Positions 17,849 through 26,577 of a stretch of DNA of 64,000 nt are shown here, piece by piece. Made by a program: the position numbers and the translations under genes. The stretch's first letter is position 1, and the number at the start of each line of letters is the position of its first letter. Source of the stretch: Phocaeicola salanitronis DSM 18170 (lineage in GTDB: Bacteria > Bacteroidota > Bacteroidia > Bacteroidales > Bacteroidaceae); assembly GCF_000190575.1 (NCBI RefSeq), contig NC_015164.1:2480001-2544000 (forward strand), given 5' to 3'. The notes under the pieces were generated by a model, which saw only the letters and a program-made list of their open reading frames with translations, ran no database searches and was not told the origin of the DNA.

Positions 17849-18049
17849 TCAGTCGCTTGTTTCCGCTGCCGTCGGCGTCCATTGTACAGGCGTGAAAGGG
17901 AAAAGGTTTTCGGGCTGAATACGCTCTGAAAGAGGAAGATTCTGCCCGAAACGGCATGGCCGCCAGACCTTTTCGCTTTCAATAGAGTCTGTACTAACTT
18001 CTATGGACGGAGAGGAAATGGGCGACTGATAGACGAATACTTTTCTCAA
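17849..18049 (-). CDS. Doubtful small ORF in a 509-base gap
   Basis: The stretch 17658-18166 has no convincing gene. This 66-codon minus-strand frame starts with TTG at 18049 and encodes a Pro/Ser-rich peptide (RKVFVYQSPISSPSIEV...). I know no family for it, it has no promoter box I can see, and it could be chance. I list it only because it fills a gene-free stretch between the mobilizable element and the AT-rich module to its right. Confidence 0.2.
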   Translation of the reverse strand: MRKVFVYQSPISSPSIEVSTDSIESEKVWRPCRFGQNLPLSERIQPENLFPFTPVQWTPTAAETSD

Positions 18050-18107
18050 ATATCTTTATTTGTAAATACCATTACGGTAAAACAATATGATTAATTTAAT
18101 GCAAATG

Positions 18108-18138
18108 TTGATTAATATCATCAATATCACTATTTTTG
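18108..18138 (+). promoter_or_regulatory. Promoter for the 18167 operon
   Basis: TATTTTTG at 18131-18138 matches TAnnTTTG, with TTG at 18108-18110 placed 20 bases upstream as a -33 element. The ATG follows 28 bases downstream of the -7 box. Confidence 0.6.
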
Positions 18139-18166
18139 TATAAAAAATAATAAAATCAGAAAGGCT

Positions 18167-19147
18167 ATGGCACAAACTAAAAGTCAATTGGAAATCTACA
18201 AGATTATTTTGGGACGCAAAACAGTTCGTCAAATACTTGAAGAAAAAGCAGAGGAAGAAGGTGTCATTCTTAATAATAACAATGACTTTGCTAATTATTT
18301 ATATAGAAAATTTCTTTGTAAGCTCACACAAGAAATAGCATGGAAATCAGATAATACAAAATTAGGATTATCGTTGTTTGCTAATAGAGAAGAAGATATC
18401 AATACTATTTTAACGAATCATTCAGAACATAACTGTATAGAGGGTTTTATCGATGGTGGCCCGTATGACAAAATAAAAACAATAGCTCAAACTACTAATG
18501 TTTCTCAGAGAGAATTATTAGGAAGAGATAAAATGGTAACGGAAAGGTTCTACATGTACCTTTATTTACCATTAGGAGCAAAAGTCGGATTACTTTTAAT
18601 TGAGAAAAAAGGAAGTTTCAAAATAAGTTCAGCCATTCAATGTTTAATTGTAGAATTGTTAAAAACCGATCATTCTGCTGTAAAGTTTGAAAGATTTGTA
18701 CCACATAGTTTGATTGATGAATATAAAAATGGTAGTGTAGTTGATACGCTAACTTTTACGGATTATATGACAACAAGTGTAATTGATGGGAATGACGAAA
18801 ATGCTGTTATGAAACGATATGGTGTTACTATAAAAATTACACCTCCAACTGAAGATAGGACAGACCTCAACTTGGTTAATAATATGCTAAATGCATTGAG
18901 AGAAGCATCTATGAAATTAGGAATAGCAACAAAATCATTATCAGAATTTTCCACAAAACGTGGAACTTTGAAAAAAGAAAATAAAAGGTATTCTTTCACA
19001 TTGGGAAATGACTTAAAAATAAAACCAATAATTGAAATTGAAGATGAACTTCAAGATGAGGAACTAGGTATTTTGAAGAGAGCGGATATTAAGTCTATGT
19101 GTGATGAACTTTTAGCACAAATACGTGACGAAATATATGCTATATAG
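18167..19147 (+). CDS. Hypothetical protein, first gene of a two-gene AT-rich module
   Basis: A 326-residue soluble protein that I do not recognise. It has no signal peptide or membrane helix. Visible parts are a helical N-terminus, a central ERFYMYLYLPLGAKVGLLLIEKKG segment that looks like core beta strands, and an acidic C-terminal region (EIEDELQDEELGILKRADIKSMCDELLAQIR). It has its own promoter and is followed 11 bases later by a membrane protein, so the two probably work together. A soluble protein of about 320 residues with a 4-5 helix membrane partner recalls the Kiwa defence pair (KwaA/KwaB) in architecture, but I cannot confirm sequence similarity and the gene order is not decisive. 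Very AT-rich, indicating transfer. Confidence 0.6.
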   Translation: MAQTKSQLEIYKIILGRKTVRQILEEKAEEEGVILNNNNDFANYLYRKFLCKLTQEIAWKSDNTKLGLSLFANREEDINTILTNHSEHNCIEGFIDGGPYDKIKTIAQTTNVSQRELLGRDKMVTERFYMYLYLPLGAKVGLLLIEKKGSFKISSAIQCLIVELLKTDHSAVKFERFVPHSLIDEYKNGSVVDTLTFTDYMTTSVIDGNDENAVMKRYGVTIKITPPTEDRTDLNLVNNMLNALREASMKLGIATKSLSEFSTKRGTLKKENKRYSFTLGNDLKIKPIIEIEDELQDEELGILKRADIKSMCDELLAQIRDEIYAI

Positions 19148-19158
19148 GAGAACTTGAT

Positions 19159-19947
19159 ATGAACATCTCAAACTTACTATATTACATTCTCAACCTAATT
19201 GTGGAAGGGCAAAAGTGGCAATATCAAAATGCTACATGTACTAATAAAAGACCTAAACTATATTTTACTACATTGCAATGGATAGCTATATTATTAGCTG
19301 TTATTTTTGTATTAACAAATCATACTGGATTAAATACAAATATTATAGACTTTTTGCTAAGTTCATTAAGTATTATGACTGGCTTATTTCTTGCACTTAT
19401 TGTTGTTGTATATGACAAATTCAAGGAATTAGATTTTAACGTAGAAGAGGATGAAGATAAAATTAATAAAGTGAAGTCTTGGAATTATCTTCGACAGTTT
19501 AACGCTTTAACTTCGTACTCAATTTTTATAGCACTAATTGTTATATCAATACTTATAGGTTCATTATTATATGGTTATCAAACAAACATTTCCGATATTC
19601 AATTTGCAAGGTCATTTAATAGTATAGACATAAATCTTACTATAAAGACAGTATTTATCATTATAGTTCGTTTTTGTATGGTCTATTTTCTATTAGACTT
19701 TTTTATTTTGACAATTTATGCGGTTAGCAGTCTATTTCAGTTTATCAATATTGAAATGCTTTCAAAAAAGCCGCCATACAGTGTCAATGAAAGAATGGTT
19801 TTATCGGATACAAAAACACTCAAAGTAAAATATCCAAAACTTTCAATTATAGCAAAACTAATCATCTTTTTTATAGTAATGGGAATTATTGCATATGAAT
19901 TTGAACCAATAAAAATAGCTATACAAAAGCTACTTAATATTAACTAA
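19159..19947 (+). CDS. Multi-pass membrane protein, second gene of the module
   Basis: A 262-residue protein with about five transmembrane helices, near residues 38-56, 63-85, 118-140, 165-195 and 228-248, separated by charged loops (for example VEEDEDKINKVKSWN between helices 2 and 3). No transporter or enzyme motif is visible. It follows the 326-residue protein by 11 bases with no promoter between, so the two form an operon. In defence modules such a membrane partner commonly senses or executes envelope damage; here that is only inference. The next 370 bases hold no gene and then an IS256-type element. Confidence 0.65.
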   Translation: MNISNLLYYILNLIVEGQKWQYQNATCTNKRPKLYFTTLQWIAILLAVIFVLTNHTGLNTNIIDFLLSSLSIMTGLFLALIVVVYDKFKELDFNVEEDEDKINKVKSWNYLRQFNALTSYSIFIALIVISILIGSLLYGYQTNISDIQFARSFNSIDINLTIKTVFIIIVRFCMVYFLLDFFILTIYAVSSLFQFINIEMLSKKPPYSVNERMVLSDTKTLKVKYPKLSIIAKLIIFFIVMGIIAYEFEPIKIAIQKLLNIN

Positions 19948-20315
19948 CGCTGCTCCTCATGCATCGTTACTACCAACACTAAAACATATCAATACCCTAA
20001 ATTTTGAAAATTCTGCTCTGATAATAAGAGAAGTGTTACCGTGATAGAATGTATGGTATTGTTTATAGAATCACTTACCCTGTTTATGATAATGGAAATA
20101 GCAGGTGTAGAAAGTTATATTTCGTAAGTTTTACGCATTTTTCCTCCATATCAGTAGCACTCATATCTTTGAGATATAGTAGAATAATAATCCTTTTGAT
20201 AGGAAATATACAGTTTTTATGCTTGGGGATGACTATCGGATTAATTGACTGTAATGATCAAAGGGAAATAAAATGACAGACTCTCCATGTTCGGTTTGGA
20301 ATTTTTGAGATTGTA
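19948..20315 (+). other. Gene-poor gap before the insertion sequence
   Basis: 368 AT-rich bases. A 75-codon frame at 20049-20276 encodes a hydrophobic peptide without recognisable features and is probably chance. A short frame opening at 20273 (MTDSPCSVWNF) is cut just before the IS end and could be a gene start disrupted by the insertion. No promoter box or terminator stands out. Confidence 0.3.
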
Positions 20316-21690
20316 AATTAAAGTGTGTCAAGTAAATGAGAAAGAAATTATTAACTTTACAGACACACTTTAATTATGAGTAATTCATTTGATTTTGAAC
20401 AGTTCAAGGCGAATGCTATTGAACAATTGAAGGCCGGTGTTCCTCTTTCCGGCAAGGATGGAGTACTGGCACCTTTATTGGAGAATCTGCTTAACAGTGC
20501 CCTAGAGGGAGAAATGGACAGCCATCTGGAAGGAAACGAACGCGAATTGGGTAACCGCCGCAACGGTCACATGAGTAAGCAGGTACAGACCTCGATGGGC
20601 GAAGTGACCATAAACACACCGCGCGACCGGGACGGCACTTTCGATCCCCAGGTTGTACGCAAACGGGAGAAGATACTTGCTGACTCACTTGCGGACAGAA
20701 TCATAGGCCTGTACGCCATCGGCAACAGCACAAGAGAGATAAGCGACATCCTGGAGGAGCAGTTCGGTAACCGCATATCAGCAGAGACCATCAGCAACAT
20801 AACGGACCGAGTCCTTCCTGAGATACAGAGCTGGAAAAACCGGCCTCTGGACCGCGTGTATCCAATTGTATGGCTTGATGCGGTACATTATAAGGTAATG
20901 GACGAGAAGAATCGGCCTGTGACCAGAGCCATCTATAATGTGTTGGCCCTCGATTCCGAAGGAAGAAAAGAGCTTTTGGGCATGTACATCTCCAAGAGCG
21001 AGGGAGCCAACTTCTGGCTCGGTGTGCTTACGGATCTCCAGAACAGAGGAGTCCAGGATATCCTCATCTCTTGTGTTGACGGGCTCAAGAGTTTTCCTGA
21101 TGCGATTGCAAGAGTTTTCCCTCAGACTACGGTCCAGCTCTGCATCGTACACCAGATACGCAACTCAGTCAAGTATGTGGCCAGCAAGAACCAGAAGGAG
21201 TTTATGCGGGATCTGAAGCCGTCATAAGGATGCCGCCGAGAAGGCTCTTGACGACCTTGAAATCAAGTGAGGCGAGGACTATCCGATTGTCATCAAAAGC
21301 TGGCGTGACAACTGGGACCGTTTGACCGCCTATTTCCAGTACTCACTGCATATCAGAAGGATAATATACACTACAAATACCGTTGAAGGCTATCACCGCC
21401 AGCTCCGCAAGGTAACCAAGAACAAGGGCGTATTTACATCTGATACCGCCCTTGAAAAGTTTGTCTATCTCGCATTTACGAGAATCCGGAAGAAGTGGAC
21501 GCAACCGGTCCAGAACTGGGGCCAGACCGCTCAGCAACTGGCTATCCTGTTTCCGGATAGGTTCAGGATTATAGCCTGACAACATCTTTTGTTTGGAGTT
21601 CTTTGACGATATTGATAACTTAGCGGAGCCGTTTTGGAATATTGAAGGTTCCAAAACAGCTCCGAAATATAACTTGACACAGTTTAGTTT
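20316..21690 (+). mobile_element. IS256-family insertion sequence, decayed
   Basis: About 1.37 kb bounded by inverted repeats: TTAAAGTGTGTCAAGT near 20318-20333 on the left and, as reverse complement, CTAAACTGTGTCAAGT near 21674-21689 on the right. The transposase inside is broken. No clear 8-9 base target duplication is seen, so the exact ends are approximate. The element lies between the membrane-protein module and the tandem integrases. Confidence 0.75.
20376..21579 (+). pseudogene. IS256-family transposase, frameshifted with a nonsense codon
   Basis: The 5' part encodes 283 residues of an IS256-type transposase: ELGNRRNGHMSKQVQ, then WLDAVHYKVMDE (first DDE aspartate), ISCVDGLKSFPDAI (second) and VQLCIVHQIRNSVKY. 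After LKP at about 21222 the frame shifts, apparently by loss of two bases, and stops at 21225. The right frame resumes as DAAEKALDDLEIK, is stopped again by TGA at 21268 where a tryptophan codon is expected, then continues through NTVEGYHRQLRKVTKNKGVF, the catalytic glutamate region, to 21579. Joined, it would be the family's usual length of about 400 residues. Two independent lesions make it inactive unless helped in trans. Confidence 0.88.
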
Positions 21691-21987
21691 ACACTACCGA
21701 ATTTCTTGAGAAAATTGCCATACCGGAAATTCCCTGTATTATTTCCTGTTACATAATTCTTTTCATGTCAACTCATTCATTACGCTTTCATTTATCTTAT
21801 CCATCATGCGGAGCTTAATTCTTTTCTTCATAATCTTTTCCATTTAGAAACTATTAAAATAAAAAATGCGGAAGTCATTTTTAGAATGCCGTATTTCTAA
21901 TACATACAAAATGTTTCAGAGTGTTTTTTGTATAATTTAGATTTACCCGTTTCCTCTCCACATAAAATTAAGTATAGATTGATTCCA
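21691..21987 (-). other. Intergenic remnant between IS and integrase
   Basis: About 297 AT-rich bases. On the minus strand a 26-codon frame (MEKIMKKRIKLRMMDKINE..., start at 21844) could be the remnant of a gene cut by the insertion sequence. I see no consensus promoter or clear terminator. Confidence 0.25.
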
Positions 21988-23178
21988 TTATATCAAACTT
22001 CTTTTTTCAATTAGTTTATTCATATCCTCTGAAATCTTGTCATCTGTAACTTTTGCGTATCCTTGTGTCGTTCTGATATTTGTATGTCCCATCATTTTGG
22101 ATATGCTTTCCATGGGAACCCCGGCAGAAACCATCAAGGTACCGAAGGTATGACGGCTTTGATGGTATGACAAGTTATGCTTGAACTGAAGGGAAAATCC
22201 CAATTCATGTATCTCAAACCAAATCATACTCCGTATGGGTAACGGGAAAATGGGCTGACTATCATCTGTCGTATTATACAAGGAAATTATCTGCTCAGCT
22301 ACCGGATGCAATGGTATAAATGACTCAACGCTTGTTTTCTTGCGGTATGTTCTGATGTATTTCCTACCTTCCGCAGTTGTACCTATATGATGCGGATAGA
22401 GATTGCGTACATCAACGTAAGCCAAACCGCAAAAACATGAAAATATAAAGGTTCTCCTTGCAAGTTCCTGTAGTGGGTCTGGTTTTGGATGGCTCATTAT
22501 CTCCTGAAGCTGATTCCTGCTTATATACATGAGCTTTGCAGGTGCCTTCTTTTCATATTTTATATCATCCAAAGGATTATATCTCAAAATTCCGTTATCC
22601 ACGGCAAGATAAACCAGACGTTTCAGCCAGCAAAGACAATGGTTACGGTATGATGGCTTATGAGGGTAATTTGTTTTCAGATACAAAATGAAATTGGTGC
22701 CAAACTCTTCGGTAATATCTGTAAAAAGCATGTCCTCCTTGCCCAGAGAACGGATGTACTCCCCCAGATAGTAATGATACATTTTTGATTGCCTGTAACT
22801 AGAGGTTGAATCTATTTGAATGGAACGGATTTTCAGATTTTCCCGTTCCACCTCTCCTGCCTGTAATATATACTTCGGGATACCGACAGCCCCAGTCATG
22901 GCTGTCTTCAGCAGTTCAGCACTGATAACACCGTTTACTTTCAACAGTTCAGCATAAGTTTCATCTACGCGTTTCTTATATTCACCAAGTATTCCGTTTA
23001 GTCTGTTGTTCTTGACTTCCCCTTTTTTGCTGTTCCACTCTTCCGGTTGGCAATATAACCCAGTCGATAATACAACAGCTTTTCCGTCTATTGTAATACG
23101 ACACATGATTGATGTAGTTCCGTCAGATTTGACTTTACTGCGGTTTATATAATACAGTTGCTTATATGTACTTCTCAT
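21988..23178 (-). CDS. Tyrosine recombinase, second of a tandem pair
   Basis: A 396-residue Bacteroides integrase: arm-binding domain (QLYYINRSKVKSDGTTSIMCRI), SAM-like domain around 110-210, and catalytic part with FSCFCGLAYVDVRNL at box I, HQSRHTFGTLMVSAGV at box II, MMGHTNIRTTQGYAKV with the nucleophile tyrosine. The box I arginine usual in tyrosine recombinases is not present, as in several Bacteroides integrases. ATG at 23178 has AAGGAAGAG upstream. It begins 18 bases after its upstream partner's stop. Two tandem recombinases are known from Bacteroides conjugative elements, where both may be needed. It belongs to a different element from the integrase at 12509. Confidence 0.9.
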   Translation of the reverse strand: MRSTYKQLYYINRSKVKSDGTTSIMCRITIDGKAVVLSTGLYCQPEEWNSKKGEVKNNRLNGILGEYKKRVDETYAELLKVNGVISAELLKTAMTGAVGIPKYILQAGEVERENLKIRSIQIDSTSSYRQSKMYHYYLGEYIRSLGKEDMLFTDITEEFGTNFILYLKTNYPHKPSYRNHCLCWLKRLVYLAVDNGILRYNPLDDIKYEKKAPAKLMYISRNQLQEIMSHPKPDPLQELARRTFIFSCFCGLAYVDVRNLYPHHIGTTAEGRKYIRTYRKKTSVESFIPLHPVAEQIISLYNTTDDSQPIFPLPIRSMIWFEIHELGFSLQFKHNLSYHQSRHTFGTLMVSAGVPMESISKMMGHTNIRTTQGYAKVTDDKISEDMNKLIEKRSLI

Positions 23179-23196
23179 AACTCTTCCTTTTTTGAT

Positions 23197-24426
23197 TTAT
23201 AATACCAGTTTCATATCACTCGTTGCCTCGATGAATTTGTCCATATCCTCGAAAAGTTTTTTAGGAGTTACCCTTGCATAAAGCTGGGTAGTTGTCAGAT
23301 TGGTATGCCCCAACATTTTGCTGATTGTTTCAATAGGGACGCCAGCCTCAAGGGTTATCAGACTTCCGAAGGTATGCCTTCCCATGTGATAGACCAAATC
23401 ACAGCTTATGCCAGCCAGATCCCGCAAACCTTTCATGTGTCGTCTCATATTGGGGTGGTGTATCATCGGGAAAAGTTCTTTCCTGTCATTCGAACGATAT
23501 TTTTCTATAAGAGCGATAGCCTCCGGCAACAATTTGACGCGGGCCAGGTATTCATTCTTCTTTCTCAGATACTTTAACCATAAGTCGCCTTTATCGTCCT
23601 TGTATATATTATCTCTAGTGATTGAAACTGCATCCGCATACGGAACTCCTGTATAACAGGCAAAGAGAAACAAATCCCTGGCTATATTATGAGTGATTCT
23701 TTCCGGTGGTATTACGACATCACGGATCTTCTCAAAATCCTCACGACTCAAAGCCCGTGGTGGTTTCCGGTTCTCTTGGGGTAGTTTGAAATTCACAAAA
23801 TAACGCTTCTCAGCATGTCCTTCCTTGAATGCCATCCGGCAGATTTTCTTCAGGATTGCCAGATAATGTCTTGCCGTATCTACCGCAAGTCCTTTGTCCT
23901 TCAGTATATAATCCTGAAACTCCCATGGGATGTGTTCATTCAACTGTCCAAAAGCAACATCACTTGTCTTGAATCGTTTTTGAATAAATTCGCCAAGATA
24001 CCTGCGGGTGTAAATGTATGTTGACATGGAACTTTTAGCTACATCAATACCGATTCTTGAGCGCATATCCTCGATATGCATATCAAGCCGTTTCAACAGA
24101 GTAATCTGGGTTTCTACACTTCCCTGCAAAAGCTCTTTGACAGCAGTTGCGTCAAAATCAATCTTACGTTCAACAAGTGAATCAAATGCAGAATTGACCG
24201 AAAGCAAGAGCCGGTCAATTTTTGCATTAACATCAACGGCTTCTTTACTCTTTCCATTCAGTCGGCTCTCTCTTGGATTCCATAACTCCGGAGTACATGA
24301 CAGCTTACAACTGAATTGCGCCATCGTGTTGTTTACAGTTATTCGCCCCATTATCGGAGCCTTTCCGAATTTGTCAAGACCGCTTTTTTTCAGGTAGAGC
24401 AACACCTTAAATTTTTCTACTTTCAT
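23197..24426 (-). CDS. Tyrosine recombinase, first of a tandem pair
   Basis: A 409-residue paralogue of the next gene with the same three domains. Box I is FACYTGVPYADAVSI (again no arginine), box II HMGRHTFGSLITLEAGV, then MLGHTNLTTTQLYARV. The start at 24426 (MKVEKFKVLLYL) is chosen because a consensus -7 box overlaps the alternative start at 24447, which would therefore not be transcribed. The pair lies about 3.5 kb from the tRNA-fragment border at 27931 and could be the recombinase of the outer island. Confidence 0.9.
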   Translation of the reverse strand: MKVEKFKVLLYLKKSGLDKFGKAPIMGRITVNNTMAQFSCKLSCTPELWNPRESRLNGKSKEAVDVNAKIDRLLLSVNSAFDSLVERKIDFDATAVKELLQGSVETQITLLKRLDMHIEDMRSRIGIDVAKSSMSTYIYTRRYLGEFIQKRFKTSDVAFGQLNEHIPWEFQDYILKDKGLAVDTARHYLAILKKICRMAFKEGHAEKRYFVNFKLPQENRKPPRALSREDFEKIRDVVIPPERITHNIARDLFLFACYTGVPYADAVSITRDNIYKDDKGDLWLKYLRKKNEYLARVKLLPEAIALIEKYRSNDRKELFPMIHHPNMRRHMKGLRDLAGISCDLVYHMGRHTFGSLITLEAGVPIETISKMLGHTNLTTTQLYARVTPKKLFEDMDKFIEATSDMKLVL

Positions 24427-24444
24427 ACGCTTATTTTTTAATGG

Positions 24445-24452
24445 CAAAATTA
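24445..24452 (-). promoter_or_regulatory. -7 box (TAATTTTG) for the tandem recombinases
   Basis: TAATTTTG on the minus strand matches TAnnTTTG and lies 18 bases upstream of the ATG at 24426, giving a very short leader. It decides the start codon. Confidence 0.55.
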
Positions 24453-24655
24453 CCTATTTTATAAGCGTCCTTTGATATGCAAAATGCTGACATATAGTGA
24501 ATAACAGCCTCTGTGACAGCTTCTTCATTGTTCAGTCTGTTACCTATTCGGCTCGGGTAACTGGGCAGCTAACATTCTGGTAACTGAATACCTGCAATAT
24601 CCTGTCCATTTTTGCTTTACCTTATCTCAGCAAAAAACGGAACTTTTGCTCATAT

Positions 24656-25189
24656 TCAACCGATTACGTTTTCCTTTCTCATCCCTTCATCTACTTGCTT
24701 CCTATATTCTGTTCCATCTTGCACGACGTTTTGTAAGTCGTATCCTAGAGATTTAAGAAGAGTGTATTTGTTGCCAAGGCAATCTTCGTAAAAAAAACGC
24801 CGAACAAAATACTTCGTAAGATTGTAGAAGTTACATAGACTAATTGCCCTTTTAGAATGACAATTAGTCAATAGAATTGTATGATGCCCTTCTCGATGGA
24901 GGCGTTTTAGGAGACTGAATAAGTTATTGTTCAACTCTGTCTCACTGAGGTATGATTCAAAGCACTTTTCTTTACGATCAATTATTTCATCAATTTGGGT
25001 TTGTGTCAATTGGGAAAATAACTCCTTTAGTTCGTCCCTTGTAAATCTCTTGCCATTTTCAATATTACAGTTTACACCCAGTACTGAACTTATTGCCTCG
25101 GAATAGGCAAGGCTGTTAGCTTTATCCGTTTTGATTAATGTATTGTCCATATCGAAAACAAAAACATTGTTGGGATTCTGAGTGTTCAT
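24656..25189 (-). CDS. HAD-superfamily hydrolase
   Basis: A 177-residue HAD phosphatase. Motif I VFVFDMDNTL has nucleophile D13 and acid/base D15; motif II is ILLTNCHSK near residue 100; a lysine and the late acidic loop (VVQDGTEYRKQVDEGM) follow. The cap is small and helical (residues 20-90), so substrates are probably small phosphates such as nucleotides or sugar phosphates. It has its own promoter carrying the same operator as the WYL regulator gene immediately upstream, so it is a likely member of the WYL regulon. Its size and position on a defence island fit predicted conflict modules in which a HAD removes or makes a nucleotide signal; this is inference. It is not a Cof or SerB-like protein by length. 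Confidence 0.82.
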   Translation of the reverse strand: MNTQNPNNVFVFDMDNTLIKTDKANSLAYSEAISSVLGVNCNIENGKRFTRDELKELFSQLTQTQIDEIIDRKEKCFESYLSETELNNNLFSLLKRLHREGHHTILLTNCHSKRAISLCNFYNLTKYFVRRFFYEDCLGNKYTLLKSLGYDLQNVVQDGTEYRKQVDEGMRKENVIG

Positions 25190-25214
25190 AATGCTTGTCT
25201 TTTAATTTCTGTAG

Positions 25215-25248
25215 CAAAGGTAAATGCATATTGCGAACTCTATATTCG
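25215..25248 (-). promoter_or_regulatory. HAD gene promoter with WYL-type operator
   Basis: TACCTTTG (minus strand, 25215-25222) matches TAnnTTTG. Twelve bases upstream of its outer edge is the dyad CGAAC-5-ATTCG at 25234-25248. The same box and dyad with identical spacing stand before the WYL gene. The operator overlaps the last codons of the WYL gene. Confidence 0.65.
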
Positions 25249-26274
25249 TACTACAGAATAACTATCAAGCATTGATTTAATACGGTTAAAAATATCGTCT
25301 TGGATGGATGAAGGCGACAACACGATAAGTTCTTTACCAAAAGAACAAAGTTCACGGATTAACTCATAGTTCGGAATGCAATCTATAGAGAAAAATGCAC
25401 CCTCATCAAGAGACGGGTATTGTCTACGAAATTCTTCATCTTTCTCATTTTTATATTGGCATTGTGATCCGTGAATAGGCTTAGTTCCAACATAATCCTT
25501 AGAATGATTGCTCACCCAAAAAAGGATATGTTCAACATCTCGGTCTTCATATAGAGTTACTCCAATAATATCTTCGAAACGCTCAGCCAAATCTTCGTTG
25601 CATGGTTTGTATTTTACTTCAGGAAGAGCAGTCACTGCATCAATTCTGTCGAGAGCAAAATTGAGGATTTTGCCATCATTATCAGCCGCGCCAATCAAGT
25701 ACCACCTATTATTATATTGTTTAAGCAAATAAGGATGGAAAATGATTTCTCTAGCTTCTTTATCCGTAAAAGTGTGGTATTCCAATTTAATAACAACTTG
25801 ATTTGATATATTGTCGAATAATACACCTAACAAATTGGAATTCTGTAGGTATGGGTTATTACTAAAGCTAATGATTCGAGGACGTTTCTTCAGACCAAGT
25901 CCAATTTTGAAACAGTCAAGCCATTCAAAATGAGCCAAACCATCAAATTGCCCTATTGTGTTAAGCACCTCCAATATCAGATTACTTTCTTCCTCACTCA
26001 GTTCCTTCCTGAAAATAGTAAAAGAAGGATTCTTATATCTTATACACCGATGACCATTAACCCTATAGCGTTCTATTTCAGCATAAAATGGATCATACTC
26101 CAAATAGTTTATGTCCTTCTCAATGCAACGCTGAGATACTTCAGGGAATCCTGCATCAATAAGTTTCTCATTGCATTTTTCTGTGAGATCGTGAATATCA
26201 TAGAAATGATGCCTGTCAGACAACATTTCATCAAGGTACTTGTATCTTGTTAAAGCATTCTTATTTGTCGGCAT
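25240..26274 (-). CDS. WYL-domain transcriptional regulator
   Basis: A 344-residue regulator: N-terminal winged-helix region (residues 5-75, including CIEKDINYLEYDPFYAEI), a helical middle, and a WYL domain near 165-215 with FHPYLLKQYNNRWYLIGAADNDGKILNFALDRI, which carries the WYL core and the conserved arginine. The C-terminal WCX-like extension runs from about 240. WYL proteins bind ligands, often nucleic acid or nucleotides, and control defence genes. Its promoter carries a CGAAC/GTTCG dyad also found before the HAD gene, so it probably controls both and itself. It lies 50 bases upstream of the HAD gene on the same strand. Confidence 0.88.
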   Translation of the reverse strand: MPTNKNALTRYKYLDEMLSDRHHFYDIHDLTEKCNEKLIDAGFPEVSQRCIEKDINYLEYDPFYAEIERYRVNGHRCIRYKNPSFTIFRKELSEEESNLILEVLNTIGQFDGLAHFEWLDCFKIGLGLKKRPRIISFSNNPYLQNSNLLGVLFDNISNQVVIKLEYHTFTDKEAREIIFHPYLLKQYNNRWYLIGAADNDGKILNFALDRIDAVTALPEVKYKPCNEDLAERFEDIIGVTLYEDRDVEHILFWVSNHSKDYVGTKPIHGSQCQYKNEKDEEFRRQYPSLDEGAFFSIDCIPNYELIRELCSFGKELIVLSPSSIQDDIFNRIKSMLDSYSVVRI

Positions 26275-26290
26275 ATCTTAATATTTTTTG

Positions 26291-26324
26291 CAAAGGTGAA
26301 TACCGTTCACGAACACAATGTTCG
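26291..26324 (-). promoter_or_regulatory. WYL gene promoter with operator dyad
   Basis: CACCTTTG (minus strand, 26291-26298) is one base off TAnnTTTG. The dyad CGAAC-5-GTTCG lies at 26310-26324, exactly 12 bases beyond the GCAAAGGT block on the plus strand, as at the HAD promoter. Placed between the -7 and -33 positions, it suits a repressor site. Confidence 0.6.
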
Positions 26325-26334
26325 CACAGTTTGG

Positions 26335-26559
26335 TCATGTTTGCGATAATAAATAAGCTTTGTACTCGCGAACTATCAGTTCCTTAATGTCAACTTCCAA
26401 TAAGTCTGCTATCTCTAGCAAACGAGCAATATCTGGCTGTGATGTATTAGTGCACCATTTTGACACAGTAGATGGGTTGACTCCCATTTGTTCTGAAAGC
26501 CATTTACTAGTACGTTTTTTCTCAACTAAAACAAGTTTTATTCGATTTACATCTTCCAT
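26335..26559 (-). CDS. XRE-family DNA-binding protein
   Basis: A 74-residue Cro/C1-type HTH protein: KRTSKWLSEQMGVNPSTVSKWCTNTSQPDIARLLEIADLLEVDIKELI covers helices 1-5 of the XRE fold and almost nothing else. ATG at 26559 is selected because a consensus -7 box at 26578-26585 puts the transcript start downstream of the alternative ATG at 26580. It is divergent from the HEPN-like gene at 26666, with both promoters in the 106-base gap, so it most probably represses that gene or both. This gives the pair an antitoxin/toxin-like layout, though the orientation is divergent rather than operonic. Confidence 0.82.
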   Translation of the reverse strand: MEDVNRIKLVLVEKKRTSKWLSEQMGVNPSTVSKWCTNTSQPDIARLLEIADLLEVDIKELIVREYKAYLLSQT

Positions 26560-26577
26560 TATTACATCTTTTAATTG

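Noticed and set aside
17316..17957. A 213-codon minus-strand frame
   Set aside because: It runs antisense through the second HTH gene and a terminator hairpin and has a cysteine- and phenylalanine-rich random look.
18167..19947. Naming the two-gene module Kiwa
   Set aside because: The size and membrane pattern are similar, but I cannot see a DUF4868 signature and cannot run the profile search.
20049..20276. A 75-codon plus-strand ORF before the insertion sequence
   Set aside because: No promoter, no recognisable motif and composition typical of AT-rich noncoding DNA.
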